From NCBI GenBank assembly GCA_900556975.1, contig USQZ01000001.1, positions 1 through 64,000 of the forward strand: a stretch of DNA of 64,000 nt, read 5' to 3'. The DNA comes from an uncultured Clostridium sp. GTDB lineage: Bacteria > Bacillota > Clostridia > TANB77 > CAG-508. A program made the position numbers and the translations under genes. Below the pieces are notes generated by a model that was not told the origin of the DNA, made no database searches, and was given only the letters and a program-made list of their open reading frames with translations. Positions within the stretch are counted from its first letter, which is position 1. Each line of letters starts with the position of its first letter. This document shows positions 34,209 to 44,208 of the stretch, piece by piece.

Positions 34209-35465
34209 TTGCTTACATTTTTATTAAATACAATAAAAATTATATTTGTACTAGGTTTTCTTGTTTTGATTCATGAAGGTGGTCATTTCTTAGTTGCAAA
34301 ATTTTTTAAGGTTAAAGTAAATGAATTTTCTATTGGATTTGGTAAACAACTTTTTTCTAAAAAGAAAGGTGAGACTGTATATTCAATTAGAATGATACCG
34401 TTGGGTGGTTTTGTAAGTATGCTTGGTGAAGAGGAGAGGTCTGATGATGAAAGATCTTTCTCAAAACAATCAATTCCTAAAAGGATTGCTATTGTTGCAG
34501 CAGGTGGACTTGTAAATATTGCTTTTGGTATATTAATTTATTTTCTTGTTATGTTTTCAATTGGAAATTTTGCTTCTAAAAATATAGATACTGTTAGTGA
34601 TGGATATGATGCAAAACAAGTGGGAATATTACCAGGTGATGAAATTGTTTCAATAAATGATAAACATGTTTTTATTACTAAGGATATTACAACACTTTTA
34701 TCTAAAAATGCTTCTAATCCATTGAAAGTGAAGGTAAAAAGAGATAATGATGTTAAAGAATTTACAGTAAATCCAACTGAAATTAAAACAAGAACATTAG
34801 GAGTTTATTTAGATACGGAAAGTGAAAATAGTACTAAAATTTCTTATATGTTTGATAAATCACCTGTAAAAAATATATTACAAGTTGGTGATATCATATT
34901 AGAAATAAATGGTGAGAATGTAGAAAATGATTATGAAAAATTAACTAGCGTTTTGAATAAGACTGAGGGTGAAGTTTCTATTAAAATAAAAAGAGGAGAA
35001 AGTGAAGAAACAGTTAATATTACTCCTCAAGATTATTTTAATTATTATTTAGGTGTTACTTTTAAAGTTGCAGATAAGAAATTTTCAACAAGACTTTATT
35101 ATGCATGGTTTGAAACAGGAAATTTTGTTATATCATTAGCTGATAATGTTAAAACTATGTTTACAGGTGGAGTGTCTGTTGACCAAATGATGGGACCAAT
35201 CGGAATTTCTAAAACAGTTGCATCTACTAAGGGATTAGCTGATTTTATATATTTGATGGCATTGATTTCACTATCATTAGGTATAACAAACTTGTTACCA
35301 TTTCCAGCACTTGATGGTGGAAAAATATTGATTCTTTTAATTGAAGCAATTAGAAGGAAGCCACTTAAGGAAAGTGTTGAAATTGGAATTCAGATGGTAG
35401 GATTTTCATTATTAATATTGTTATCAATTTATATTTCATATTTTGATATATTACGATTTTTTTAG
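34209..35465 (+). CDS. rseP: Site-2 intramembrane metalloprotease RseP
   Basis: A 418-residue zinc protease of the membrane. HEGGHF near residue 22 gives the HExxH ligands, LLPFPALDGGKI near 368 supplies the third (Asp), and two PDZ domains lie in between (about 115-185 and 190-280). It begins with TTG; AGGAGG (34197-34202, overlapping the cdsA stop) stands six bases before it. It trims membrane anti-sigma factors, so the ECF pair in this window is a possible target by inference only. dxr and ispG, which often flank this gene in Clostridia, are absent. Confidence 0.93.
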   Translation: MLTFLLNTIKIIFVLGFLVLIHEGGHFLVAKFFKVKVNEFSIGFGKQLFSKKKGETVYSIRMIPLGGFVSMLGEEERSDDERSFSKQSIPKRIAIVAAGGLVNIAFGILIYFLVMFSIGNFASKNIDTVSDGYDAKQVGILPGDEIVSINDKHVFITKDITTLLSKNASNPLKVKVKRDNDVKEFTVNPTEIKTRTLGVYLDTESENSTKISYMFDKSPVKNILQVGDIILEINGENVENDYEKLTSVLNKTEGEVSIKIKRGESEETVNITPQDYFNYYLGVTFKVADKKFSTRLYYAWFETGNFVISLADNVKTMFTGGVSVDQMMGPIGISKTVASTKGLADFIYLMALISLSLGITNLLPFPALDGGKILILLIEAIRRKPLKESVEIGIQMVGFSLLILLSIYISYFDILRFF

Positions 35466-35522
35466 AATTAAAAATATTAGAGCTTTATATTAACATTTGT
35501 TGTAGAAAGGAATGAAGTAATA

Positions 35523-36077
35523 ATGAAGTGTAGAGTATGTGGGGCAGAGTTAAAAAAGGATGGAGAATTGTGTAATAATTGCTTAAATAGGCTTCAACAA
35601 GAAGAGAAAATTAGAGGTGATAAAACGCCAGTTTATGGATTTAAGAGTACTTTTATTTTAGGCTACGAAATTTTAAGACATTGTGAACAAATAGGTATTG
35701 TAATTTTTATGATTGCTTTAATATTGTCAGTAGATTTATCATATTGGAAGTATGCTGTTATAATAGGATGTGCGTTTGCAATATTTGGAATTTTATATTT
35801 ATTTTATGATAAATTTTCAATTAATTCTGTTTCATGTACAATTTACAGAACTAAATTGATATATACAACTGGAAGAATAAGAAAGAAAGTTAAGGTTATA
35901 CCATTTTCTGAAATTGAAGAAATTTTTTATAATCAAGGAAATGCTCAAAAGTTATTTAATGTTGGTACAATTCTTATAAAAAGAAAAACTATGAATATTT
36001 TTGAGAGAAATATTTTTATAGAATCAGTAAAAAATGTTGAAGATGTTTTTGGAAAGATAAAGGAAGTTTTTAAATAA
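35523..36077 (+). CDS. Zinc-ribbon membrane protein with PH-like domain
   Basis: A 184-residue protein. An N-terminal zinc ribbon (CRVCGAELKKDGELCNNC) precedes two membrane helices (about 58-98) and a bacterial PH-like domain (about 105-180; NSVSCTIYRTKLIYTTGRIRKKVKVIPFSEIEEI). It occupies the place between rseP and polC where ispG is common. The function is unknown; the domain mix suggests an envelope or lipid-surface protein. Confidence 0.75.
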   Translation: MKCRVCGAELKKDGELCNNCLNRLQQEEKIRGDKTPVYGFKSTFILGYEILRHCEQIGIVIFMIALILSVDLSYWKYAVIIGCAFAIFGILYLFYDKFSINSVSCTIYRTKLIYTTGRIRKKVKVIPFSEIEEIFYNQGNAQKLFNVGTILIKRKTMNIFERNIFIESVKNVEDVFGKIKEVFK

Positions 36078-36091
36078 GGTAGGCGTAATAA

Positions 36092-39000
36092 ATGCAGAAG
36101 GTTAAAGATATATTTAGTGATTATTCAAATAGACAAGATAATATATGTGAGGCTGATTTTTTGAAAGCAAACTTGTATAAGAAAAGTAATAGGCTAGAAG
36201 TATGTTTAACAAGTTCAAATAAAATTTCTATAGGTGAAGTTTCTAATTTTGAAGATTATATCGTAGATAGATTTAAGGTTGGAAGCGCTAGAATTGAGAT
36301 TCAATATCAAGATATTGATGTTGAGCCAACTATTGAAAATGATTGGCAAAATCTTGTTACATATATGTCAAGAAAAGAGCCAATGACAAGAGCTATACTT
36401 AGAAACAGTACTGTTAATATTGAAGACAGTACTGTTTGTGTTGATTTAAAAATTAAAGGTGCTGATTTTTTGTGCTCAAAGAAATTTGATAAAGGATTAG
36501 AGCACCTTATTTATAATTTGTATAATAAAAGATTTAAAGTTAATTTTCAAGAAGATCCTCAGAAGAGTAAAGAGGAATATGATAAATATTTGAAAGCTCA
36601 GGAACATGAAGCTATTATGCACTTACAAGAGATGGCAAGAAAAGAGGCTGAGGAAAAGGCAAATGCTCCTGTAGTTTCTGTTTCACCTGAGGGAGAAGTT
36701 TCAACAGAAGAGAAACATATTGATGTTGAACAATCTAACGGATTGATTATTGGAAAAGTATCTACTTTCAGAAGTAAATTTGCTTCTATTTCAGATATAA
36801 ATGATAGTACAACAAAGGTAAATGTTGAAGGTGAAATAATAAATGTTACAACTAGAGAAATAAAAAATAATAGAACTATTATTAGTTTTAGCATTGATGA
36901 TGGGAATGCAAGTATTACTTGTAAGTCTTTTGTCGATACAAATTTAGTTCAAGGAATATTAGAGCATTTAAAAGAAGGACAAGGCGTAAAGGTTGACGGA
37001 AATGCTAAGTTTGATGATTATGCAAATGAAATAACAATAATGGCTAATAATGTTGTTATTTCTGGTTTTAAATTGTCTGGAAAAGGTGGAGAAGCACCTG
37101 ATGCTAAAGAAGAAACAGCACAAGATGAGCAAAGTCCTCTAATTTATGGTAGAAGCCTTACAATAAAAGCTCCGAAAACAAAGATTATTGATATAAATAA
37201 TGATACAGATAGAGTGTGTTTGGAAGGTGAAGTTATAAGTACAGATACTAGAGATATAAAGGGAGATAGAACAATTTTAATGTTCAATTTATATGATGGT
37301 ACAAGTACTATGACAATGAAAGCTTTTATCGAAACTAAGAAAACTAAAGAAGTTTTAGGAAGATTGAAAAAAGCAAAAGGAATAAAGCTTGAAGGTGTGG
37401 CTAAATATGATAATTTTGCAAAAGAAATTACTGTTATGGCAAATACAATTTTAGAAACTCCTGGTGTTGCAAAGACAAAAAGAATGGATACTTCTGAGGA
37501 GAAGAGAGTAGAGTTACACATGCACACCAAAATGAGTCAAATGGATGCTGTAACTTCAGCTGAAGATCTTTTGAAAAGAGCAATTAGTTGGGGATGGAAA
37601 TCTATTGCAATTACTGATCACGGTGTTGCTCAAAGTTTTCCAGAAGCACATAAATTCTTGGGAAAAACTGGTGCGGATATAAAAGTTATTTATGGGGTTG
37701 AAGTATATTTCGTACCAGATAAAGATCCAAGTGTTGTTTATCCTAGAAAGCAAGATATTGACGGAGAATATTGTGTTCTTGACTTGGAAACAACAGGTTT
37801 GTCATTCAGGACAGAAAAAATTACTGAGGTTGGAATAATAAAAATAAGAAATGGAGAGGTTGTTGACGAATTTGAATGTTTCGTAAATCCTGAAAAACCT
37901 ATTCCACAAGAAGTTGTAGAGGTTACTCATATTACAGATGATATGGTAAAAGATGCTGAAACAATTGACAAAGTTATTCCGAAGATAATTGATTTTATAG
38001 GTGATAGTGTATTAGTTGCCCATAATGCTGACTTTGATATAGGATTTTTAAAACATAATTTTGCGGAATATGGATATAGTTTGGATAATACATATATTGA
38101 TACTTTGAGATTAGCTAAAGTTATATTCCCAGATATGAAGAGATATAAATTAGGCTTGATTGCAGATAAATTGGATATTGTTGTTGAGGTTGCTCATCGT
38201 GCTCTTGATGATGTAAAAACTTTGGTTGCAGTATTTAATGTAATGATTCAAAAACTAAAAGAAAATGGGGCAAAAACAGTTGATGATATAGATAATGTTA
38301 TACAAGGTGATCCAGAAGCTTACAAAAAGCTTCCATCATATCATGCTATTATTTTAGCTAAAGATTATGTAGGTTTGAAGAATTTGTATAAGCTTATATC
38401 ATATTCACATTTGAATTATTTTTATAAAAAGCCTCGTATTTTAAAAAGTATGTTTGAAAAGTATAGAGAAGGATTGATTTTAGGAAGTGCTTGTGAGGCT
38501 GGTGAATTGTATAGAGCAATTGTTGCGGGTAGACCAGAAGAAGAGATAGAAGCTATTGCTAAATATTATGATTATCTTGAAATTCAACCAATTGGAAACA
38601 ATGAGTACATGGTTAGAAATGGAACTGTTGCAGATGATTTCGAACTTCAAAATATAAATAGAAAAATTGTAGAATTAGGTGAAAAATTAAATAAATTAGT
38701 TGTCGCAACTTGTGATGTTCATTTTATGGATCCACAAGATGAGATTTATAGACGTATATTACAAGCTGGTCAAAAGTATGATGATGCTGATTTTCAAGCT
38801 CCATTATATTTACGTACAACACAAGAAATGCTTGATGAGTTCGCATATTTAGGTGAAGAGAAAGCATATGAAGTTGTTGTAACCAATACAAATAAAATTG
38901 CAGATTTGTGTGATAAAATTAGTCCAATTTCTGATGAGAAATGCCCACCTCATATTGAAGGATGTGAGCAAACAATTAAAGATATTGCATATGGTAAAGC

Positions 39001-40828
39001 TCATGAGTTGTATGGAGATCCATTGCCAGAAATTGTGCAAAATAGATTGGATAAAGAATTAGACTCAATTATTAGAAACGGGTTCTCCGTTATGTATATT
39101 ATTGCTCAAAAGCTTGTATGGAAATCTAATGAAGATGGTTATATTGTTGGTTCCAGAGGATCTGTTGGTTCTTCGTTTGTTGCCAACATGACTGGTATAA
39201 CAGAAGTTAATTCATTACAAGCACATTATAGATGTCCAAATTGTAAATATTCAGATTTTAGTGACTATGGTGTTAAAAATGGGTTTGATTTACCTGATAA
39301 AGATTGCCCAAAATGTGGACACAAACTTGCTAAAGATGGTATGGATATTCCATTTGAAACATTCCTTGGATTTAATGGAGATAAAGAGCCTGATATTGAC
39401 TTGAACTTTTCTGGTGAATATCAAGCAAAAGCTCATAAATATACAGAAGTAATATTTGGAAAAGGTACAACATTTAAAGCAGGTACAGTTGGTACAGTTG
39501 CTGACAAGACTGCTTTTGGTTATGTTAAAAATTATTATGAAGAACGTCATATACCTGTTACAAATGCAGAGATTGCAAGACTTTCAACAGGTTGTACTGG
39601 AATAAAAAGAACAACAGGACAGCACCCTGGTGGTATTATAGTTGTGCCAAAGGGAAGAGAGATATTTGAATTTTGTCCCGTTCAGCATCCAGCAGATGAT
39701 CCAACATCAGATATAATAACAACGCATTTTGATTATCACTCTATTGATCAAAACTTATTGAAACTTGATATACTAGGTCATGATGATCCAACTATGATTC
39801 GTATGCTATTTGATTTAACTGGAATAGATCCAACTAAAGTTCCACTAGATGATAAAGAAACAATGTCAATTTTTAAATCTACTGAAGCATTAGGAGTAAC
39901 TCCTGAGCAGATTCATTCAGAAGTGGGAACCTTTGGTATTCCTGAGTTTGGAACCAAGTTCGTAAGAGGAATGCTTGTTGATACAAAGCCAACAACATTT
40001 GCTGAATTAATAAGTATTTCTGGACTATCACATGGTACAGATGTATGGTTAAATAATGCTCAAGAATTAATTGATAAAGGAATAGTAACCTTAAGTGAAG
40101 CTATTGGTTGTAGAGATGATATTATGGTTTATTTGATGAAAATGGGATTAGAGCCAAACCATGCTTTTAAAATAATGGAAACTGTTCGTAAAGGTAAAGC
40201 TTTGAAAGATCCTGCAAAATGGGCAGAATATGTTCAAATGATGAAAGATCATGATGTTCCAGATTGGTACATAAAGTCTTGTGAAAAAATAAAATACATG
40301 TTTCCTAAGGCTCATGCTGCTGCGTATGTTACAAATGCTTTTAGAATTGCTTGGTTTAAGGTTCATCAACCAGAAGCATACTATACAGCGTTTTTCTCAA
40401 TTAGAGCTGATGGTTTTGACTATGATATAATGTGTCATGGTAAAGAAAAATTGTTAAATAAAATGCGTGAAATAGATATGGCTGGTAATGCCGCTCTTCC
40501 AAAGGATAAAGATATGTATCCTGTTCTTGAGCTTGTTCTTGAGATGTATGAAAGAGGTATTAAGTTTTTGCCTGTTGATTTGTATGAGTCAGATGCTACT
40601 AAGTTTAAAATGGAGCCAGAGGGTATTAGACCTCCTTTAAATAGTGTTCCTGGCCTTGGGACTGTTGCTGCTCTTAGTATTCAAGCTGCTCGTGAGGAAG
40701 AGAAGTTTATGTGTATTGATGATTTGCAGATGAGGGGCAAGGTTGGTAAGTCTGTTATTGAGGTTCTTTCTAAAGCGGGGTGCTTGGAGGGGATGACGCA
40801 GAGTAACCAAATGTCATTGTTCGCTTAG
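36092..40828 (+). CDS. polC: DNA polymerase III PolC with two OB-fold domains
   Basis: A 1578-residue PolC, larger than the usual 1430-1450. In order: N-terminal domain (1-160), Lys/Glu linker, OB fold 1 (about 218-325), OB fold 2 (about 348-455), PHP domain opening with LHMHTKMSQMDAVTS (near 475), the 3'-5' exonuclease (CVLDLETTGLS near 560, VAHNADFDIGFL near 645, HRALDDVKTL near 700), the polymerase with PDIDLNFSGEYQ (near 1100), and an inserted zinc site (CPNC/CPKCG near 1050). The two OB folds share a TxxREIKxxRT...NEITIMAN pattern, a tandem domain duplication. It replicates the genome with the beta clamp. GGTAGGCG stands before the ATG. Confidence 0.95.
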   Translation: MQKVKDIFSDYSNRQDNICEADFLKANLYKKSNRLEVCLTSSNKISIGEVSNFEDYIVDRFKVGSARIEIQYQDIDVEPTIENDWQNLVTYMSRKEPMTRAILRNSTVNIEDSTVCVDLKIKGADFLCSKKFDKGLEHLIYNLYNKRFKVNFQEDPQKSKEEYDKYLKAQEHEAIMHLQEMARKEAEEKANAPVVSVSPEGEVSTEEKHIDVEQSNGLIIGKVSTFRSKFASISDINDSTTKVNVEGEIINVTTREIKNNRTIISFSIDDGNASITCKSFVDTNLVQGILEHLKEGQGVKVDGNAKFDDYANEITIMANNVVISGFKLSGKGGEAPDAKEETAQDEQSPLIYGRSLTIKAPKTKIIDINNDTDRVCLEGEVISTDTRDIKGDRTILMFNLYDGTSTMTMKAFIETKKTKEVLGRLKKAKGIKLEGVAKYDNFAKEITVMANTILETPGVAKTKRMDTSEEKRVELHMHTKMSQMDAVTSAEDLLKRAISWGWKSIAITDHGVAQSFPEAHKFLGKTGADIKVIYGVEVYFVPDKDPSVVYPRKQDIDGEYCVLDLETTGLSFRTEKITEVGIIKIRNGEVVDEFECFVNPEKPIPQEVVEVTHITDDMVKDAETIDKVIPKIIDFIGDSVLVAHNADFDIGFLKHNFAEYGYSLDNTYIDTLRLAKVIFPDMKRYKLGLIADKLDIVVEVAHRALDDVKTLVAVFNVMIQKLKENGAKTVDDIDNVIQGDPEAYKKLPSYHAIILAKDYVGLKNLYKLISYSHLNYFYKKPRILKSMFEKYREGLILGSACEAGELYRAIVAGRPEEEIEAIAKYYDYLEIQPIGNNEYMVRNGTVADDFELQNINRKIVELGEKLNKLVVATCDVHFMDPQDEIYRRILQAGQKYDDADFQAPLYLRTTQEMLDEFAYLGEEKAYEVVVTNTNKIADLCDKISPISDEKCPPHIEGCEQTIKDIAYGKAHELYGDPLPEIVQNRLDKELDSIIRNGFSVMYIIAQKLVWKSNEDGYIVGSRGSVGSSFVANMTGITEVNSLQAHYRCPNCKYSDFSDYGVKNGFDLPDKDCPKCGHKLAKDGMDIPFETFLGFNGDKEPDIDLNFSGEYQAKAHKYTEVIFGKGTTFKAGTVGTVADKTAFGYVKNYYEERHIPVTNAEIARLSTGCTGIKRTTGQHPGGIIVVPKGREIFEFCPVQHPADDPTSDIITTHFDYHSIDQNLLKLDILGHDDPTMIRMLFDLTGIDPTKVPLDDKETMSIFKSTEALGVTPEQIHSEVGTFGIPEFGTKFVRGMLVDTKPTTFAELISISGLSHGTDVWLNNAQELIDKGIVTLSEAIGCRDDIMVYLMKMGLEPNHAFKIMETVRKGKALKDPAKWAEYVQMMKDHDVPDWYIKSCEKIKYMFPKAHAAAYVTNAFRIAWFKVHQPEAYYTAFFSIRADGFDYDIMCHGKEKLLNKMREIDMAGNAALPKDKDMYPVLELVLEMYERGIKFLPVDLYESDATKFKMEPEGIRPPLNSVPGLGTVAALSIQAAREEEKFMCIDDLQMRGKVGKSVIEVLSKAGCLEGMTQSNQMSLFA

Positions 40829-40832
40829 CGCT

Positions 40833-40960
40833 TGAAGATATTGTTCAAATACTATGTTAACGTTTAGTTTGAAAAATCCTCACGTACCTTTGTACGCTCC
40901 GGTGTTTTCAAACTAACGTTGCCTTGTATTTGAAACAATCTTTTCAAGCCTGATGGGTTT
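40833..40960. repeat. Imperfect foldback element after polC
   Basis: CTTGAAGATATTGTTCAAAT and TTAGTTTGAAAA on the left are mirrored by ATTTGAAACAATCTTTTCAAG and TTTTCAAACTAA on the right. The tip is CACGTACCTTTGTACGCTCCGG with a GTAC/GTAC stem. The stem of roughly 50 base pairs with mismatches would be very stable as RNA; it may also end polC transcription. Confidence 0.7.
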
Positions 40961-40983
40961 GAAAAATGTACGGATTGATAATT

Positions 40984-41160
40984 TTAGAAACGAAAAATAC
41001 ATATTAAATTTTTGAATCACCGCGCAGGGACCAAACGAGCAAAGCGAGTTCGATTGAAGCATTCTACCCGATTTAAAATAAAAATTTAATATTTTTATTT
41101 TCAAAAATCGAAGAATGCGACAGCAAGGTGTGAAAAAATTAATATGTGTTTTTCGTTATA
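40984..41160. repeat. Second, nested foldback element
   Basis: The outer arms (AACGAAAAATACATATTAAA at 40989 and its imperfect complement ending TTTTTCGTT at 41158) surround inner arms (GCATTCTACCCGATTT at 41059 and AAAATCGAAGAATGC at 41104). A GC-richer head (ACCGCGCAGGGACC, GAGCAAAGCGAG) lies between. It is a double-nested palindrome of about 175 bases with no coding capacity, of the same general build as 1682-1813. Confidence 0.65.
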
Positions 41161-41189
41161 TAAGATTATGAAAAAAGAAAGGAAAGTGT

Positions 41190-41498
41190 ATGGGAGAATA
41201 CGGAATGATATTTTCATGGCAGGGGGCTGTGATTTATTTGATTGTTATAAATATGATTGGCTTTTTTGCAATGTGGATCGATAAGGTTAAGGCTAAAAGA
41301 GGTTCTTGGAGAATACCTGAAAAGACTTTGTTTACTATTACTTTTTTAGGTGGTGGTTTTGGTACGATTGCTGGGATGTATACTTTTAGACATAAGACTA
41401 AGAAATTGTATTTTACTATAGGTTTCCCTGTTATTTTACTTACTGAAATTTTTATAGTTTTTTATGTTTTGTTTAAGTATGTTTGGAAAATAGTTTAG
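41190..41498 (+). CDS. DUF1294 small membrane protein
   Basis: A 102-residue protein with about three helices and the DUF1294 pattern NMIGFFAMWIDKVKAKRGSWRIPEKTL, then GGGFGTIAGMYTFRHKTKK. The family has no established activity. GAAAGGAAAG precedes the ATG. It is not clearly linked to the neighbouring genes. Confidence 0.8.
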   Translation: MGEYGMIFSWQGAVIYLIVINMIGFFAMWIDKVKAKRGSWRIPEKTLFTITFLGGGFGTIAGMYTFRHKTKKLYFTIGFPVILLTEIFIVFYVLFKYVWKIV

Positions 41499-41545
41499 TT
41501 GAATTTATATTGGAAATACAAAAAAATTGAATGAAATAAATGTAT

Positions 41546-41650
41546 AAGGACAAAATTGATATTTTAATATTTGCAGTTATTATAACTTTGTAGAGTATAC
41601 AATTTTGTTCGTTTATGAAATTTGTAAGGCAGATTTTTGTGTATTGTAGA
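41546..41650. repeat. Structured dispersed element (copy a)
   Basis: It aligns loosely with 50755-50846: GGAC, then ATTATAACTTT, then TTTTGTTC, then GAAATTTG and GCAGATTTTTGTGTAT. Each copy can form the same two hairpins, but with different stem sequences (GGACAAAATTG/CAATTTTGTTC here), which suggests a conserved RNA structure rather than a chance match. Confidence 0.5.
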
Positions 41651-41675
41651 AATTTTAGAGAATATATATATAAAT

Positions 41676-41707
41676 AAAAGGCAACAGAATCATCTGTTGC
41701 CTTTTTA
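41676..41707. terminator. Bidirectional terminator
   Basis: AAAAGGCAACAGA pairs with TCTGTTGCCTTTTT. It serves the convergent genes at 41190 (+) and 41760 (-). Confidence 0.85.
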
Positions 41708-41759
41708 CAAGAAAGTCTTGTATTAACCCAAAATAATAACAAATAAATATTTTTGGCTT

Positions 41760-41942
41760 TTACCGCTCAAACATATCAAAATATTCCCTGAAGGTTAACC
41801 CATCAGCATTATTTTCAATAACATATTCTCCCATTCGTTCGAAAACACTTAAAAAATATTTCCGTTGTTGGGTTGATTTTAGTTTCAAAAGTTCGCTTTT
41901 TAGTTCATCTCCATAAGTCATTTCCCAGTAGCTGTATGACAT
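41760..41942 (-). CDS. Small GC-richer orphan protein A
   Basis: A 60-residue protein (MSYSYWEMTYGDELKSELLKL at the start), helical and charged, not recognised. ATG 41942 follows GAGAGGAGG. It has its own promoter and terminator. It uses CGG as sense Arg twice, once before AAA (QQ-R-KYFL) and once as the last codon, unlike the host-like genes. It shares this trait with the orphans at 44305, 47630 and 54889. Foreign origin is the simplest reading. Confidence 0.65.
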   Translation of the reverse strand: MSYSYWEMTYGDELKSELLKLKSTQQRKYFLSVFERMGEYVIENNADGLTFREYFDMFER

Positions 41943-42000
41943 GTGTGTGCCTCCTCTCATATAAAGACATATGAAAATTGATAAGTGTTTTGATAGCTGT

Positions 42001-42029
42001 ATTATAATAGCATTTTCTTAAATAATCAA
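42001..42029 (-). promoter_or_regulatory. Promoter of orphan gene A
   Basis: On the minus strand TTGATT (42024-42029) and TATAAT (42001-42006), 17-base spacer. Confidence 0.7.
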
Positions 42030-42125
42030 GATAATTTAAAAAAATAAAATTGTAACATTGAGTTGTTTAGCAATAAGTGATATATTAAATAAAACAAAAT
42101 TTTGCAAATAATAGGAGATAAAAAA

Positions 42126-44171
42126 TTGGATTTAAATAAAAATGTACAGTTTATAAAGGGTGTAGGAGAGGCGAGAGCTAAGCTTTTGAATCGCCTTGGA
42201 ATTTATGAATTAAAAGATTTAATTACGTATTATCCTAGAACATATGAAGATAGAAGTATTCCTAAAAAAATTGAAGAACTTGTTGATGGTGAGGAAGCTT
42301 TAATTGAAGTAATGCCTGTTACAAGAGTAAGTGAAGTTAGAATTAGAAGAAATATGACGATATTAAAAATGAATGCAAGAGATGATACAGGTGTGTGTCA
42401 AATGACATGGTTTAATCAGTCATATTTAAAAGGTATGTTTAAACCTGGTGAATATTATAAATTTTATGGAAAAGTTTCTAAAAAGGGGAATAAAGTTGAA
42501 ATGAATTCGCCTGTTTATGATAAGGCTGAAGATACTAAAAATACAGGCAGAATAATACCAATTTATCCAACAACATTTAAGCTTTCACAAACAACACTTA
42601 GAAAAATTATTGAAAATGGTTTGAGTGAAATGAATGGAAAGATTGATGAGAGTTTACCTGAATATTTAATAGATGAGTATAAATTACTAGATTTAAATAC
42701 TGCTGTTAAGCAAATCCATTTTCCAGATAGTTTTGATGATTTTAATTTAGCAAGAAAAAGATTAGTTTTTGAGGAATTATTGTCAATGCAACTTGCATTG
42801 CTTGCTTTGAAAAATCAGTATTCTAAGGATGTTAAAGGAATTGCTTTTGATAAAGATGCTAAGATGTCAGACGTTATTAATAAATTACCGTTTTCTTTAA
42901 CTAAGGCTCAGCTTAGAGTTTTAGAAGAAATTGACTCAGATATGGAACGAGAAAAGCCAATGAATAGATTGCTTCAAGGGGATGTTGGTTCAGGTAAAAC
43001 CGTTGTAGCATTAATTGCTGCATATAAGTGTGTTAAAAGTGGATATCAAGCTGCCATAATGGCGCCAACTGCGATTTTAGCTAGTCAGCATTTGGAGAGT
43101 TTTTCAGAAATTTTAAAAGATACTGGCATTCGATGTGAGTTGCTTATTAGTGGAATTACAAAAAAGAAAAAAGAGGATATTTTAAAAAGGCTAGAAGCGG
43201 GTGAAATAGATATTTTACTTGGTACACATGCATTATTAGAAGAGAATGTTGTGTTTAAAAATTTAGGATTAGTTGTTACAGATGAGCAACATAGATTTGG
43301 TGTAAGACAGAGAAGTATAATTACACAAAAAGGTGATAATCCAGATGTTTTAGTTATGACTGCAACTCCAATTCCAAGGACTTTGGCGTTGATTTTGTAT
43401 GGCGATTTGGATATCTCAATTATTGATGAGTTGCCTCCTAATAGAAAGAAAATTGAAACATATGCTGTTACTAAAGGAATGGATCAGAGAGTTAATAATT
43501 TCTTAAAGCAACAGATTGATCAAGGAAGGCAGGCATATATTGTTTGTCCTCTTGTAGAAGAAAATGAAGAAATTAATGCAAAATCTGTTATGGAACTTGC
43601 GGAACATTATAAAAATGAAGTTTTTTCAGATTATAGAGTAGAGTATTTGCATGGAAAAATGAAGCCAAAAGAGAAAGATGCAATAATGGAAGAATTTAAA
43701 AATGGGAATATTGATATTCTAATTTCTACTACTGTTATTGAGGTCGGTGTTAATGTCCCTAATAGTAATATTATGGTTGTTGAAAATGCTGAGAGGTTTG
43801 GCTTGGCTCAGCTTCACCAATTGAGAGGAAGAGTTGGAAGAGGTGAGTATCAATCATATTGTATACTAAAATATAATGGAAATTCGCAAGTAATAAGAGA
43901 GCGTATGAAGGTTATGACTTCAACTAATGATGGATTTGTTATTTCAGAAAAAGATTTGGAACTTCGTGGTACTGGTGAGTTCTTTGGAACAAAGCAACAT
44001 GGTTTACCTGAATTTAAAATTGCAAATTTATTTGAAGATATTGGAATACTAAAGGCTGTTCAAGCGATTGCAATTAAAATTATTAATGATGATCCAAAGC
44101 TGGAAAAAGATAAAAATAAATTACTTAAAAAGGTAGTTGATGAAAAATTTGGTAGTAGAATAGAAATATAG
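42126..44171 (+). CDS. recG: ATP-dependent DNA helicase RecG
   Basis: A 681-residue RecG, which regresses stalled replication forks and processes recombination intermediates. The N-terminal wedge/OB domain (about 1-230; KGVGEARAKLLNRLGI) is followed by the helicase core with GDVGSGKTVVA (Walker A, near 290), DEQHRFGVRQR (DEQH box, near 390), TATPIPRTLAL and RGRVGRG (motif VI), and a C-terminal TRG-like region. TTG 42126 is taken as start because TAGGAG lies eight bases before it. An upstream TTG at 42102 has no such site. Confidence 0.95.
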   Translation: MDLNKNVQFIKGVGEARAKLLNRLGIYELKDLITYYPRTYEDRSIPKKIEELVDGEEALIEVMPVTRVSEVRIRRNMTILKMNARDDTGVCQMTWFNQSYLKGMFKPGEYYKFYGKVSKKGNKVEMNSPVYDKAEDTKNTGRIIPIYPTTFKLSQTTLRKIIENGLSEMNGKIDESLPEYLIDEYKLLDLNTAVKQIHFPDSFDDFNLARKRLVFEELLSMQLALLALKNQYSKDVKGIAFDKDAKMSDVINKLPFSLTKAQLRVLEEIDSDMEREKPMNRLLQGDVGSGKTVVALIAAYKCVKSGYQAAIMAPTAILASQHLESFSEILKDTGIRCELLISGITKKKKEDILKRLEAGEIDILLGTHALLEENVVFKNLGLVVTDEQHRFGVRQRSIITQKGDNPDVLVMTATPIPRTLALILYGDLDISIIDELPPNRKKIETYAVTKGMDQRVNNFLKQQIDQGRQAYIVCPLVEENEEINAKSVMELAEHYKNEVFSDYRVEYLHGKMKPKEKDAIMEEFKNGNIDILISTTVIEVGVNVPNSNIMVVENAERFGLAQLHQLRGRVGRGEYQSYCILKYNGNSQVIRERMKVMTSTNDGFVISEKDLELRGTGEFFGTKQHGLPEFKIANLFEDIGILKAVQAIAIKIINDDPKLEKDKNKLLKKVVDEKFGSRIEI

Positions 44172-44208
44172 ATTGTCGAAAATTGCGATGAAATCAATAA
44201 TTGTAGAC

